From: Lentisphaerae bacterium GWF2_50_93
Lineage (GTDB): Bacteria > Verrucomicrobiota > Lentisphaeria > Victivallales > GWF2-50-93
Direction: 5' to 3'
Length of the DNA: 64,000 bases
NCBI GenBank assembly: GCA_001804815.1
Contig: MHBI01000092.1
Coordinates: forward strand, 177,090 to 241,089
Part shown: positions 1 through 8,519 of the stretch, one piece after another
How positions within the stretch are numbered: the first letter of the stretch is position 1
Layout of the letters: each line of letters begins with the position of its first letter
Translations under genes and position numbers: made by a program
Notes under the pieces: generated by a model
What the model was told of the DNA's origin: nothing
Databases searched by the model: none
What the model saw: only the letters and a program-made list of their open reading frames with translations

Positions 1-99
1 ATACAATTCAAGCGCCAACTTTTTAAATAACAATGACGACAGGAAATATATTCTTTTGTGGGCAATCTTCAAGTCCACAACGATTCGAAGTTATAAAGG

Positions 100-131
100 A
101 AAAAAAATCTGGCCTGCGGGGCAGGCCAGAA
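100..131 (-). terminator. Intrinsic terminator of the Gfo/Idh gene
   Basis: Read on the minus strand, a perfect hairpin (TCTGGCCTG / CAGGCCAGA, loop CCCCG or shorter) is followed directly by a run of eight T. It begins 9 bases past the stop codon of the Gfo/Idh gene, so it is well placed to end that transcript. Confidence 0.8.
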
Positions 132-139
132 CTGTTTTT

Positions 140-1234
140 TTACTTTATCGCGACTTCTTTTCCACCTTTGGAGGAGGATTCATAGATGGCATCGAGCATC
201 TTCTGGACCATCAGACCGTCTTCCGCAGGTGAAAGCGTAGGCTTGTCATAAAGGCAATGCTCCACGAAGTTGCGCATTTTTGGAGGCCATATCCCGCCCC
301 AGCCATTGTCCGGCAGATATGTGGGGGACATATTGACCATGTGCTTGTTCTGGTCGGTGAAGATCATCGCCGGATCCCACTGTCCGCCGGCCTTTGTACC
401 CATCAGACCGAAATTCCAGACATCCTTCTCTATATGTGCGGCGAAGGAGGCTTCGATATTGAGCATGGCACCGTTTTCAAAGCGTATCATGCCGACGGCG
501 AGATCCTCGACGGTATAGTTCTTCCAATCCCAGTTCGGCCAGGCGCTCTTCGTCGTGCTGGGTTTGTTGCCGAGGTAGGTGAAGCAGTTGCCGAATGCGG
601 CTACGGGCTTCGGGGATCCCATTACGAAATGGCACATTTCAAGGCAGTGCACGCCGATGTCGATCATGGGGCCGCCACCCTGGAGATCTTTGCGTCCGAA
701 AACTCCCCAGTTCGGTATTCCGCGGCGGCGGAGGGCCTGGACGCGGCCGTAGAGGATGTCGCCGAAAGTCCCGTTGTCCACGGCTTCGCGGAGGAACGCG
801 CTGCGTCCGTCATAGCGGAACTGGAACCCGATTACAAGCTTGCGTCTGGCCTTCCTGGCGATGTCGATCATCTTCTGGGACTGTTTGGCGTTCATGGCCA
901 TTGGTTTTTCAACGAGCACATGTGCTCCAGCCTGGAGGGCGGCGATAGTGTTCTCCTCATGTGCGCCGTTGGGCGAGCAGACGCTGACAGCGTCGGGCTT
1001 GAGCGTGGCAAGCATTTTCCTGTAGTCGGTGAAGCAGTTGTCGAGGGGGATCTTGAACTGTTCGGCCTTCTTGACCATCGAATCCATGATGGGATCGGCA
1101 AGACCTACTATTTCCACGTCCTTCATCTTGGCGAATTCGGTCAGGTGCGCTCCGGCGATGCCACCCGCGCCGATACAGGCAACACGCAATTTCTTTTCGT
1201 TTGATTTCACCACAGTATTTATCTTCTTGGCCAT
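140..1234 (-). CDS. Gfo/Idh/MocA family NAD(P)-dependent oxidoreductase
   Basis: A 364-residue protein, the usual length for this family of sugar and sugar-acid dehydrogenases and isomerising oxidoreductases. The N-terminal Rossmann fold shows the nucleotide-binding segment VACIGAGGIAGAH (about residues 18-30). The conserved VEKPMAMN motif follows near residue 109; its lysine is the usual catalytic residue. GGGPMIDIGVHCLEM, near residues 186-200, is the typical start of the C-terminal alpha/beta domain with the family histidine. The start at 1234 is preceded by a strong GGAGGGAG ribosome site. No signal peptide is seen, so it should be cytoplasmic. A terminator follows the stop codon. The neighbouring gene on the same strand is a sulfatase, consistent with sugar catabolism, but the substrate cannot be read from sequence. 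Confidence 0.9.
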   Translation of the reverse strand: MAKKINTVVKSNEKKLRVACIGAGGIAGAHLTEFAKMKDVEIVGLADPIMDSMVKKAEQFKIPLDNCFTDYRKMLATLKPDAVSVCSPNGAHEENTIAALQAGAHVLVEKPMAMNAKQSQKMIDIARKARRKLVIGFQFRYDGRSAFLREAVDNGTFGDILYGRVQALRRRGIPNWGVFGRKDLQGGGPMIDIGVHCLEMCHFVMGSPKPVAAFGNCFTYLGNKPSTTKSAWPNWDWKNYTVEDLAVGMIRFENGAMLNIEASFAAHIEKDVWNFGLMGTKAGGQWDPAMIFTDQNKHMVNMSPTYLPDNGWGGIWPPKMRNFVEHCLYDKPTLSPAEDGLMVQKMLDAIYESSSKGGKEVAIK

Positions 1235-1330
1235 TGAAACTCCCTCCTTAAATTTTAATAGGAAGCATAAAGATAGTTTTTAATGCGGTTCTTTCAAATC
1301 ACTGGGAATATTAAAGCTTAGAAAATTCAC

Positions 1331-1458
1331 ACCACTAATCCGCACTAATCTGACACTAATGGGAAATAGAAATAACCGTTTGCCGGGATATTGACTTTGC
1401 TTCAAAGACAATCTCCCGGCAAGATATTGTTAGTGCAGGATAAGTGAAGATTAGTGGT
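1331..1458. repeat. Nested inverted-repeat element (CACTAAT type)
   Basis: The outer arms ACCACTAATC (1331-1340) and GATTAGTGGT (1449-1458) are exact inverted repeats. Inside them CACTAAT-type copies recur. At the centre TTGCCGGGA (1380-1388) pairs with TCCCGGCAA (1414-1422), with partly paired sequence between. The whole element fills the gap between the Gfo/Idh gene and the sulfatase gene, upstream of the former and downstream of the latter. Its stem differs from the GTAG-type repeats elsewhere in the window. Confidence 0.6.
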
Positions 1459-1470
1459 TAATAATATTTC

Positions 1471-2994
1471 TTACCTGTCGTCAGTATTCCTCGGGACAAC
1501 GTCGCAGGTTTCCATATACCATTCGAGCATTCGCTCCTTCATGACGGAAAGGATTTTGGAATACTTCGGATCCCTGATGAGATTTCTTGTCTCTCCGGGA
1601 TCCTTTTCCAGATCGTAGAGCTCATCGAGTTCATAGAGCCGTCTGATGTACTTATATCTTGCAGTCCTGCACATTGTCGCCTTGGTATGGTATGGGACGT
1701 CCCAGTCTTCGGTCTGGAGCCTTATTCTCGGATAGTAGAGGCCGAACTCCCTTCCATTGTCTTCACTGGCGGACTTGCTCTGTCTTTCCATCGCCTGGAT
1801 TTCGCCGATCAGGCGTCCGCCCTCGCAGAAAACGGCATCCCTGAGAGTGTCATTTTTTCCGAAAAGCACGGGCAGGAGGCTTTTGCCGAAATGGTCATAG
1901 CCGGGATCTATGCCGGCAAGTTCATATACGGTCGCGGAGAAATCCACAAGCTCCACCAGCGCATTGCTGACGCGCGGTTCCACCGGGACTCCTTTTGGAG
2001 GTTTGATAATGAAAGGTACGCGGGAAAGGCAGTCTTCAAATGTGTTCTGAGTCTTTTCCACGATCCCGTAGTCGCCGGTGTAGTCGCCATGGTCGGAAAA
2101 AAGGAACAGAGCTGAATCGTCATAGATACCGCTTTCCTTCATGGCGTCCACAATCATCTTGAACTGGTGGTCCAGGCGCGAACACATGCCATAATACGTC
2201 GCCCTGAGCTCGGTCCAGCGGTCTTCCGTCCATCCCTGCAGTCCCTGTCCTTCTGCAATGCCTTTGAGGATGGATGCCTTGCCCTTGTAGTTTTTCGGCG
2301 GAAGCATCCTTTTTGGCAGCCTGTTGCGGTCTGTAATGCTGTACCAGGGTTCTTCTACGCAGTATGGCGGATGCGGATATCCCAGGGGGAGATATATGCA
2401 CAAAGGCTTGTCGCCGTCATAACTGTTGATTTTGTCGATGGCTCCGAGCACCATAGCCCAGTCTCCGTCGCAATAGATGTCCTCGCCCTTCTTGTCCAGT
2501 TTTCCCTTGAAGAAGCTGAAATAGTTGTCTCCTCCGTGTTTGCCCCGCCACGCAAGATCTCCTCCGTGGTTTCCGTGCCGCGGTTCATAGCCCCAGCGCC
2601 TGTAATCCTCCCTGGCCGGACTGAAGCGTTCGTCGCAGTACTGGTCGACGGGCTGCTGTCCCGGGGTCAGATCGTTCTTGCCGCCCCACCAGACATGGTA
2701 GCCGTTGTCCTTGAGGATCTTCAGGAGGTTGGGCTCATTCCATTCGGGATGGAGCATGTGGTACATGGTGCGGTGGCCGCGGACATGCGGGTACCAGCCG
2801 GTCATGAAGCTGCAGCGGGAAGGAGTGCAGACGGTATTCTGGCAGAAAGCGTTCCGGAATGATACGGCATCAGTCTTTACAAATGAATCGAGATTCGGCG
2901 TGACAGCTGCGGGATTGCCCATATGGCCGAGGACGTCGCCCCGCCACTGGTCCGGGTTGAATATTATAATGTGAGGTGTTTTCCGGGATTTCAT
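1471..2994 (-). CDS. Type I (formylglycine) sulfatase
   Basis: A 507-residue arylsulfatase-type enzyme that hydrolyses sulfate esters, probably on sugars. The N-terminal metal-site segment IIFNPDQWRGD (10-20) supplies the first Asp. The maturation signature CTPSR (Cys56) is the CxPxR sequence whose Cys becomes formylglycine. A later ALFLFSDHGDYTGDYG block gives the second metal-binding Asp-His pair. No signal peptide is obvious; the protein starts MKSRKTPHIIIF, so location is unclear. It lies upstream of the Gfo/Idh gene on the same strand but is separated from it by a large inverted-repeat element. It is one of four sulfatases in the window. No formylglycine-generating enzyme or anaerobic sulfatase maturase gene is present here. 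Confidence 0.92.
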   Translation of the reverse strand: MKSRKTPHIIIFNPDQWRGDVLGHMGNPAAVTPNLDSFVKTDAVSFRNAFCQNTVCTPSRCSFMTGWYPHVRGHRTMYHMLHPEWNEPNLLKILKDNGYHVWWGGKNDLTPGQQPVDQYCDERFSPAREDYRRWGYEPRHGNHGGDLAWRGKHGGDNYFSFFKGKLDKKGEDIYCDGDWAMVLGAIDKINSYDGDKPLCIYLPLGYPHPPYCVEEPWYSITDRNRLPKRMLPPKNYKGKASILKGIAEGQGLQGWTEDRWTELRATYYGMCSRLDHQFKMIVDAMKESGIYDDSALFLFSDHGDYTGDYGIVEKTQNTFEDCLSRVPFIIKPPKGVPVEPRVSNALVELVDFSATVYELAGIDPGYDHFGKSLLPVLFGKNDTLRDAVFCEGGRLIGEIQAMERQSKSASEDNGREFGLYYPRIRLQTEDWDVPYHTKATMCRTARYKYIRRLYELDELYDLEKDPGETRNLIRDPKYSKILSVMKERMLEWYMETCDVVPRNTDDR

Positions 2995-3109
2995 TTTCCT
3001 GATGCTCCTGAAACCTTCAAAACTAGTCGGTTTATGGATAATTTCAAGAAGGCCGCGGGATCAAAGTTATTTCTGGCGAGATTTCTTATGCGCGCTATAT
3101 TCATCGGGC

Positions 3110-3250
3110 ATGAAGTATAAAATACGCAAAATGCTCGTCAGCGACTATTCCGGAGTGTTCGCCGTATGGGACAACATGCCCGGAATAGGACTTGATGGAC
3201 TATGTGATAATGCAGAAAGGCACGGGAAAATAAGATGCAGATATTTGTAG
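3110..3250 (+). pseudogene. Truncated GNAT acetyltransferase N-terminus
   Basis: An open frame of 46 codons from ATG 3110 reads MKYKIRKMLVSDY, then VFAVWDNMPGIGLDG. This resembles the first strand and helix of GNAT N-acetyltransferases (IR-x-M/A-x-x-x-DY, then LW-x-x-x-x-GIGL). The frame stops at a TAG inside the next gene, long before the acetyl-CoA binding motif. It therefore looks like the 5' stub of a gene whose remainder was lost when the downstream YaiI gene came to its present position. The family call rests on about 35 residues by eye and is tentative. Confidence 0.4.
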
Positions 3251-3696
3251 ATGCAGACGCCTTCCCGAAGGACATTCAGGAAATTGTATTCCGGGCAGTG
3301 GAGCGCGTCAGGATCCCGCTGATCCTTGTTTCCAACAAGAACATAAGGCATCCAAGCTCAGAGTTGATTTCGAAGATCACCGTGGCCGAGGGGCCTGATG
3401 TCGCGGACGACAGGATAGTTGAACTTGTAGGAGAGGGGGATCTTGTCATTACCGCCGACATCCCTCTTGCCTCACGGGTCGTCGACAAGAATGCTTTTGC
3501 GATTGACCCGAGGGGTGAGCTCTACAACAAGACCAACATAAAGCACCGTCTGGCGATGAGGGATCTCATGAAGGAGCTCCGTCAGGAAGGGGAGATCATG
3601 GGTGGGCCGCGCGCCTTCAACGGGAGGAATGTCCAGGCGTTCGCCAATGAGCTGGACAAGTTCCTGACGAAACATTGCAGAAAGGCAAAAGAATAA
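3235..3696 (+). CDS. yaiI: YaiI/YqxD (DUF188) family protein
   Basis: A 153-residue protein matching the small cytoplasmic YaiI/YqxD family throughout: MQIFVDADAFPKDIQ at the start, VVDKNAFAIDPRGELY in the middle, GGPRAFNGRN near the end. The family has a PIN-like fold with acidic residues, here Asp6 and Asp8. Its biochemical role is not established. The start codon lies inside the preceding GNAT stub, and only a weak ribosome site (GGGAAAATAAG) is seen. The length is normal. It is followed by a GGAG-type repeat and then the TIM-barrel gene. Confidence 0.85.
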   Translation: MQIFVDADAFPKDIQEIVFRAVERVRIPLILVSNKNIRHPSSELISKITVAEGPDVADDRIVELVGEGDLVITADIPLASRVVDKNAFAIDPRGELYNKTNIKHRLAMRDLMKELRQEGEIMGGPRAFNGRNVQAFANELDKFLTKHCRKAKE

Positions 3697-3720
3697 TAAG
3701 TTAAAGGAGTTTTGAATTCC

Positions 3721-3788
3721 GGTCGCGACAAGCGCGACCCTCCATTTAAATCCGCATAGATGGATGGAGGGCTCTGCTTGCCAGAGCC
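3721..3788. repeat. REP-like inverted pair, GGAG type
   Basis: Two hairpins face each other: GGTCGCGACAAGCGCGACC followed by CTCCA (3721-3744), then TGGAG followed by GGCTCTGCTTGCCAGAGCC (3765-3788). The GGAG/CTCC tetranucleotides flank the inner side. It sits between yaiI and the TIM-barrel gene. Confidence 0.65.
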
Positions 3789-3813
3789 GATTATTAATTT
3801 CAGGAGGAGTTTT

Positions 3814-4614
3814 ATGGAATATGTTCAGATAGGTAAAGTCAAAGCCAGCCGGTTCATACTTGGAACCAACCAGTTCAGCGGGTTCTCCCATTGGAGCCCG
3901 CAGACGGATCTGGAGATGAAGCGCTATTATACGGTGGAAAAGATCAAGCAGACGCTGCGTGAAGCCGAATCCCTCGGCATCAACACCATGATAGGGCGCG
4001 CAGACAATTTCGTAATCAGGTTTCTCCTTGAATACTGGGACCAGGGCGGCAGGATCCAGTGGTTCGCACAGACCTGTTCGGAGCTGGCGACACATGAGGC
4101 AAGCATTGGAAATGCAGCTTCAGGCGGCGCCAAGGCATGCCATATCCACGGAGGCGTCATGGACTATCTCCTGGCCCAGGACAAGGCCGATGAGATCAAG
4201 CCCGCCATAGAGCTAATCCGCAAAAAAGGAATGCTCGCAGGAATTGCCGGACACAATCACAAGGTCTTCGAATGGGCCGAGAAGAATCTGGATGTGGATT
4301 ATTACATGTGCTGTTATTATAATGCGTCACGCCGCGACAACAGGGCGGGACATGTCGCCGGAATGGAGGAGATCTTCGACAACGAGGACCGCGACACGAT
4401 GACCAATCTCATTCAGGTTCTTTCAAAGCCAGTGATACATTACAAGATCATGGGGGCAGGGAGGAACGATCCCAAGGAGGCATTCCAGTATGCGGCAAAA
4501 GCCATGAGGAAAAACGATGCTGCATGTGTCGGGGTCTATACCAAGGATAATCCGGACATGATCAGGAACGGAGTCGATCTTCTGATTTCAAATCTGAAGG
4601 AATCAGGCAGATAA
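3814..4614 (+). CDS. Predicted TIM-barrel protein, aldo/keto-reductase-like
   Basis: A 266-residue protein starting MEYVQIGKVKASRFILGTN. An earlier in-frame ATG at 3760 lies inside a repeat, while ATG 3814 has a strong AGGAGGAG site 4 bases upstream, so 3814 is chosen. Alternating strands and helices (VKASRFILGTNQFSG, TLREAESLGINTMIGR, KMLAGIAGHNH-type segments, VIHYKIMGAGR) suggest a TIM barrel resembling the aldo/keto reductase superfamily. The catalytic Asp-Tyr-Lys-His tetrad cannot be confirmed by eye. No signal peptide is seen. The substrate and reaction are unknown. It is followed by the rubrerythrin gene 58 bases on. Confidence 0.55.
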   Translation: MEYVQIGKVKASRFILGTNQFSGFSHWSPQTDLEMKRYYTVEKIKQTLREAESLGINTMIGRADNFVIRFLLEYWDQGGRIQWFAQTCSELATHEASIGNAASGGAKACHIHGGVMDYLLAQDKADEIKPAIELIRKKGMLAGIAGHNHKVFEWAEKNLDVDYYMCCYYNASRRDNRAGHVAGMEEIFDNEDRDTMTNLIQVLSKPVIHYKIMGAGRNDPKEAFQYAAKAMRKNDAACVGVYTKDNPDMIRNGVDLLISNLKESGR

Positions 4615-4621
4615 AAGGTGC

Positions 4622-4643
4622 GGAGCGCTGGCATCTTGCCGGC
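4622..4643. repeat. Single GGAG-type REP
   Basis: GGAGCGCTGGCATCTTGCC followed by GGC: a short stem GCTGGC/GCCGGC (one G-T pair) preceded by GGAG. Related copies are at 22042 and, inverted, near 50030. Confidence 0.55.
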
Positions 4644-4672
4644 ATATTCAATATTAATACAAGGAGGCTGCC

Positions 4673-5296
4673 ATGGGGAAGTTAATGGTCGGAATCGCAG
4701 GTGTGATGGTGTTGTTCATGGGTCTGTTCTGTACGGTGAAAGCAGCTGATGGAGCCGGAAAGACGACTTTGGACAATCTGCAGGCTGCCTTCAACGGTGA
4801 GTCGAATGCCAAGGCGCGCTATGAGGCGTTTGCAGTCAAGGCTGATGAGGAAGGATACAAGTCCGTTGCAGCGCTTTTCAGAGCGGCTGCCAAATCCGAA
4901 GGCATCCACGCTGTCAAGCACGGAGAAATGATCAGGAAGATGGGTGCTGAAGCCAGGACGACGATTGAAAAAGCCGATGTCAAGTCCACCAAGGAGAACC
5001 TTGAAGCCTCCATAAAGGGTGAAAATGCCGAAAAGGATTCGATGTATCCGGCTTTCATCAAGCAGGCCGAGGCTGATAAGAATGCCGGAGCCGCCATGAC
5101 ATTCAAAGGCGCGATGGTCGCGGAAGTCGAGCATTCCAGGATGTATGGACAGGCCCTCAAGGATCTTGACTCATGGAAGGCTGGAGGGAAGATATTCCTA
5201 GTTTGTACAATATGTGGATTTACGACCATGGATCAGAAAATCAAGATTTGTCCGGTCTGCTCCTCGCCGCGGGATAAATTTGATGTTGTAAAATAG
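4673..5296 (+). CDS. Exported rubrerythrin with rubredoxin-like domain
   Basis: A 207-residue rubrerythrin, a peroxide-reducing non-heme diiron protein. An N-terminal hydrophobic signal (residues 4-24, ending VKAADG) points to export or membrane anchoring, which is unusual because most rubrerythrins are cytoplasmic. The ferritin-like four-helix domain (about 30-165) carries ESNAKARYEAF (Glu43), SEGIHAVKH (Glu76, His79), GENAEKDSMYP (Glu118) and AEVEHSRMY (Glu151, His154). The C-terminal rubredoxin-like site has CTIC and CPVC (Cys178, 181, 193, 196) for one iron. The start is supported by AAGGAGG 6 bases upstream. The flavocytochrome gene follows 18 bases downstream and may supply electrons. 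Confidence 0.9.
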   Translation: MGKLMVGIAGVMVLFMGLFCTVKAADGAGKTTLDNLQAAFNGESNAKARYEAFAVKADEEGYKSVAALFRAAAKSEGIHAVKHGEMIRKMGAEARTTIEKADVKSTKENLEASIKGENAEKDSMYPAFIKQAEADKNAGAAMTFKGAMVAEVEHSRMYGQALKDLDSWKAGGKIFLVCTICGFTTMDQKIKICPVCSSPRDKFDVVK

Positions 5297-5314
5297 CCAT
5301 CCATAGGATTTAAC

Positions 5315-6655
5315 ATGAAAAAATTCGGCTGGCTGATCCTTCTTGGATCACAGTTTGCCATCGTAGCAGGTTTCTGGTCATACGACCATGTGAACCACAT
5401 GATGGGCAATCAGCTCACCGGTGATGCAGTCGGACAGTATCTCGCGTATGGGCGTCTTGCCGGGCTGCTTGCAGTCCTCGGCATACTTTTCCAGCTGATG
5501 CTGATTGGGCGTATCAAATGGCTTGAACAGGCCTTCGGCCTCGACCGCATGGCCCATCTCCATCATTTCACGGGGTTTGCGATCGTAGTTTTTCTAGCCG
5601 CCCATCCTTTCCTTGTGACGACCGGACATTCCATGCAGTCGGGAATGAGCCGGATTGACCAGTACATTGATTTCTGCAGGAACTGGGACGATGTGCTTGC
5701 CGCAGTGATTGGAGTAGCAATCATGTCGGCTTCCATATTCTTCTCCATCCTGGTGATGAGGAAATGGGTGAAATACGAGATATGGTACTATTCCCATCTG
5801 ACATTATATGTTGCGGTGGCGCTGGTGTTCGGGCATCAGTTCGAGGTAGGAACTGATCTGGTCGGGAACCGCCTTTTCTCCGGCTACTGGTACGCCCTCT
5901 ATGCCTTCGTTTTCGCAAATCTGATCCATTACAGGATACTCCGTCCAATAATATTCTACATGCGCCACCGGTTTGCGGTGGATAAACTTGTTTCCGAAAC
6001 TGGAGATGTCACGTCGGTTTATATTGAAGGCAGGGGCATGGAATTTTTCCCGGTCGAGGCCGGACAGTTCATGATTGTCCGTTTCTGGGCAAAGGGATTC
6101 CGCTGGGAAGCCCATCCGTTTTCAATGTCGATCCGGCCAGACGGCAGGAAGATCCGGCTTTCAATAAAGGCAAGCGGGGACTTTACGAGACGCATTCCCG
6201 GGCTGAAGCCCGGAACACCGGTCTTCATCGACGGGCCTCACGGGATCTTCACTTCTGCCAGCTGCAGTTCTTCAAAGGTGCTTCTGATTGCCGGAGGAAT
6301 AGGTATAACGCCGATCCGTGCGCTGGCCGAGGAAATGTCCGCCGCTGGACGCGATGTGATTCTGATCTATGCGAACCGCAGCAGATCTTCGATTGTCTTC
6401 GAGAAAGAGTTGGATGAGCTTGTCGAGAAATCAAAAGGCAATCTCAAAATCGTGCATGTTCTGAGCGACGATCCTGAATGGGCCGGTGAAAAGGGGAGGC
6501 TGGACAAGGAGAAGATTTCCAGGTTTGTCCCGGATATTCCAGAACGGGAAGTCTTCCTGTGCGGACCGCCGATGATGATGAAACTTGTCAGGGCTTCATT
6601 GTCCGAGTTGAATGTGCCGAAGGCGAGGATCCATTTCGAGAAGTTCGCGCTGTGA
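5315..6655 (+). CDS. Ferric-reductase-like transmembrane flavocytochrome
   Basis: A 446-residue membrane oxidoreductase of the ferric reductase/NADPH oxidase type, which moves electrons from NAD(P)H through FAD and b hemes across the membrane. The N-terminal half has about six transmembrane helices with heme-ligand histidines in HLHHFTGF, AAHPFLV and YYSHLTLYVAVALVFGHQF. The C-terminal half is a ferredoxin-reductase module: FAD-binding WEAHPFSMS near residue 268, nucleotide-binding LIAGGIGITPIRALAEEM, and the terminal VFLCGPPMMMKLV motif. It is complete and is probably co-transcribed with the exported rubrerythrin upstream (18-base gap). This suggests it feeds electrons to a periplasmic acceptor. 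True substrates are not shown. Confidence 0.85.
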   Translation: MKKFGWLILLGSQFAIVAGFWSYDHVNHMMGNQLTGDAVGQYLAYGRLAGLLAVLGILFQLMLIGRIKWLEQAFGLDRMAHLHHFTGFAIVVFLAAHPFLVTTGHSMQSGMSRIDQYIDFCRNWDDVLAAVIGVAIMSASIFFSILVMRKWVKYEIWYYSHLTLYVAVALVFGHQFEVGTDLVGNRLFSGYWYALYAFVFANLIHYRILRPIIFYMRHRFAVDKLVSETGDVTSVYIEGRGMEFFPVEAGQFMIVRFWAKGFRWEAHPFSMSIRPDGRKIRLSIKASGDFTRRIPGLKPGTPVFIDGPHGIFTSASCSSSKVLLIAGGIGITPIRALAEEMSAAGRDVILIYANRSRSSIVFEKELDELVEKSKGNLKIVHVLSDDPEWAGEKGRLDKEKISRFVPDIPEREVFLCGPPMMMKLVRASLSELNVPKARIHFEKFAL

Positions 6656-6685
6656 GCAGAAAAGTTATGGAATTTGATCACGTTC

Positions 6686-6758
6686 GTAGTCAATCCATTT
6701 TTGGCTGTTCTTCATGGGACCTGGAAAACAGGAAGAACGCGCAAACATGCGCTACTAC
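6686..6758. repeat. REP pair, GTAGT type
   Basis: The outer end GTAGTCAATCCATTTTTGGC (6686-6705) faces an inverted unit ending GCGCTACTAC (6749-6758), which contains GCGCAAACATGCGC. This is the only recognisable content of the 200-base gap between the convergent flavocytochrome and ccsA genes. Confidence 0.6.
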
Positions 6759-6859
6759 CAACGAAATCATGCACAGCTAATTTATGATTCCAACATCCTC
6801 TTCCGGAGGGCTGCATCTGCGTCACTCTGCCGGCGCGTTCCTTTTCCGATAAATCCAGC

Positions 6860-7648
6860 TCACTGTGCATAGCTGTGCATGACGCTGGACAGCTTCGGCC
6901 AGAGGTTGACCAGGAAGAAGGTGGTGACAAGGGCGAGGAAGGCAAGCGCCTGGACAAGTCCGGCATAGTTCCGGAGTTCCTTCTTCGTAAGGCAGTGGAA
7001 GTATACGAGGTAGAGAGTCCAGGTTATCAGGGACCAGGTTTCCTTCCTGTCCCATGACCAGTACGTTCCCCACGCCTCCTCAGCCCAGAGGGCGCCGGAG
7101 AGCATTCCGAAAGTCATGAAAGGGAAAGCGATTCCAAGGATTCCGTAGATAGCCTTTTCATATCGGTTGTCGTTGGACTTTCCCGTCTTCTTCTTTATTT
7201 TTCCAACCACGTACATTGCGAAGGCTACTGCCGCCAGGGCATAGGATATCATATAGCTTGTCACATGGGGGACAAACCATGGAGACTGAAGTGCGGGCAT
7301 GCGCTTCCAGGTTATGTCGGGGGACATGAAAAAAGCGCCAATCAGGGAAAGGCCCGACACTGCGGCGAAATATACTCCGGTCCATCCAAGTCCGTCCCTG
7401 CGGCTAAGGAAAAGGTATAACGGGAGGAAGCATATTGCGAGAAAGACCTGGACCTGGTACATGTTTCCGAATGGAGGAGCGGCAGCCTCGATCCAGTTTA
7501 TCATCAATATTGAGATGCTTCCCAGCCATCCTGTTACAAAGAAGGCTATCCCGTACTTCCCGCGGTTCATCCCGTAAAGCACGCTTGAAAGGAAATAGGC
7601 CGAAATCGATACCGCAAGCAGGATTTTAATTATTGCAAGACTTGTCAT
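6860..7648 (-). CDS. ccsA: Cytochrome c biogenesis protein CcsA/ResC
   Basis: A 262-residue multi-pass membrane protein of the system II cytochrome c synthetase. With ResB it exports heme and attaches it to apocytochrome CxxCH motifs outside the cytoplasmic membrane. The family's tryptophan-rich WWD-type segment is clear: WGTYWSWDRKETWSLITW (about residues 191-208). Flanking hydrophobic helices hold conserved histidines (FVPHVTSYM and YFHCLTKK). It is short but within the CcsA range. The start overlaps the end of the ResB gene by 23 bases, indicating translational coupling. The operon ahbC, ahbD-A-B, resB, ccsA runs on this strand and faces away from the nine-heme cytochrome gene. Confidence 0.92.
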   Translation of the reverse strand: MTSLAIIKILLAVSISAYFLSSVLYGMNRGKYGIAFFVTGWLGSISILMINWIEAAAPPFGNMYQVQVFLAICFLPLYLFLSRRDGLGWTGVYFAAVSGLSLIGAFFMSPDITWKRMPALQSPWFVPHVTSYMISYALAAVAFAMYVVGKIKKKTGKSNDNRYEKAIYGILGIAFPFMTFGMLSGALWAEEAWGTYWSWDRKETWSLITWTLYLVYFHCLTKKELRNYAGLVQALAFLALVTTFFLVNLWPKLSSVMHSYAQ

Positions 7649-8480
7649 CTTCGAACCTCTCTTTCCTTTTGAAGCAGCTGATGAAAGTGCCTGCCATCAG
7701 CACCCATATTCCTGCGATCACTGTTCCGCGTCCGGCATCATTCTTTGCCGACAGTTGTACATACGGCTTCTTGTCGTTGCCGAAAGACACCAGGTAAAGG
7801 CGCCAGCCATTATAGGATACGGGACGGTTGACTTTCAGCTGGCACATGAACTCGCTGCCGTTTTTTGGGACAATGCGTATTTTCGCCTCGAAATCCTTGG
7901 GCACGGGATTTTCGCGCAGCAGCGCGCAGCCGTTTTCAAGGTCAAACCTGTCCGTCCATTTTCCTGTTTTCTCATCTAACAAGCTGGTGACCGGCAAAGA
8001 TCCCCATTTCCCAAAATCAAGAACAGTGGCTTTTTCAGTGCTGAAGGTTTCATGCCTCCTATGTCCGCCTTCCTTCGACTTGTCGGGAATGAAGAAGGTA
8101 TAGTCCGGCTTGTAATAGTCGGCTTTGAAGTCCGCTACGGAAAAACTGAAGCCCAGTTCCCATCTCCCGTTGTTGGGAGCGGGTATCTTGTCAACGAGCA
8201 TGGCGGACATTACCGGCATGTTGAACTGGGTGTTTTTCCCATACAGGAAGCTTATGAATGCGCCGGAAAGTATTATCACCGCCCCGAGGTGGGATGCCAG
8301 GAAATATGGATTTCTTATATTCTTCCAGCAGCAGTACAGGCTGAGGGTTGAAATTATACCGAGAAGGGCGATGAAGACCGGGGATCTGAAGATCACGGCG
8401 GAATCCCCGCCCGGACAAGGCAGGGCGCCGGCAAGAAGGAACAGCAGTGCCGCTGCAAAAATGATGATTGTGAAATACAT
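7626..8480 (-). CDS. resB: ResB-like cytochrome c biogenesis protein
   Basis: A 284-residue partner of CcsA in system II cytochrome c maturation. Three N-terminal hydrophobic helices (3-20, about 31-50, 61-79; the last reads ASHLGAVIILSGAFISFLYG) are followed by a long soluble region (about 85-245). That region contains the ResB-like stretch KVNRPVSYNGWRLYLVSFG. A last helix, GTVIAGIWVLMAGTFISCF, precedes a charged tail. This is shorter than the 400-550 residues of many ResB proteins, so it is a compact form. The start at 8480 has AAGGGA upstream. It lies 39 bases after the heme-synthesis fusion gene and overlaps ccsA. Confidence 0.8.
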   Translation of the reverse strand: MYFTIIIFAAALLFLLAGALPCPGGDSAVIFRSPVFIALLGIISTLSLYCCWKNIRNPYFLASHLGAVIILSGAFISFLYGKNTQFNMPVMSAMLVDKIPAPNNGRWELGFSFSVADFKADYYKPDYTFFIPDKSKEGGHRRHETFSTEKATVLDFGKWGSLPVTSLLDEKTGKWTDRFDLENGCALLRENPVPKDFEAKIRIVPKNGSEFMCQLKVNRPVSYNGWRLYLVSFGNDKKPYVQLSAKNDAGRGTVIAGIWVLMAGTFISCFKRKERFEDDKSCNN

Positions 8481-8519
8481 CAGGAATCCCTTTCCCTTAA
8501 AATATAATTTTATTTGAAA

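Noticed and set aside
257..1204. 315-codon frame on the plus strand opposite the Gfo/Idh gene
   Set aside because: It is the antisense shadow of a well-supported gene with a ribosome site and terminator; its translation shows no family pattern.
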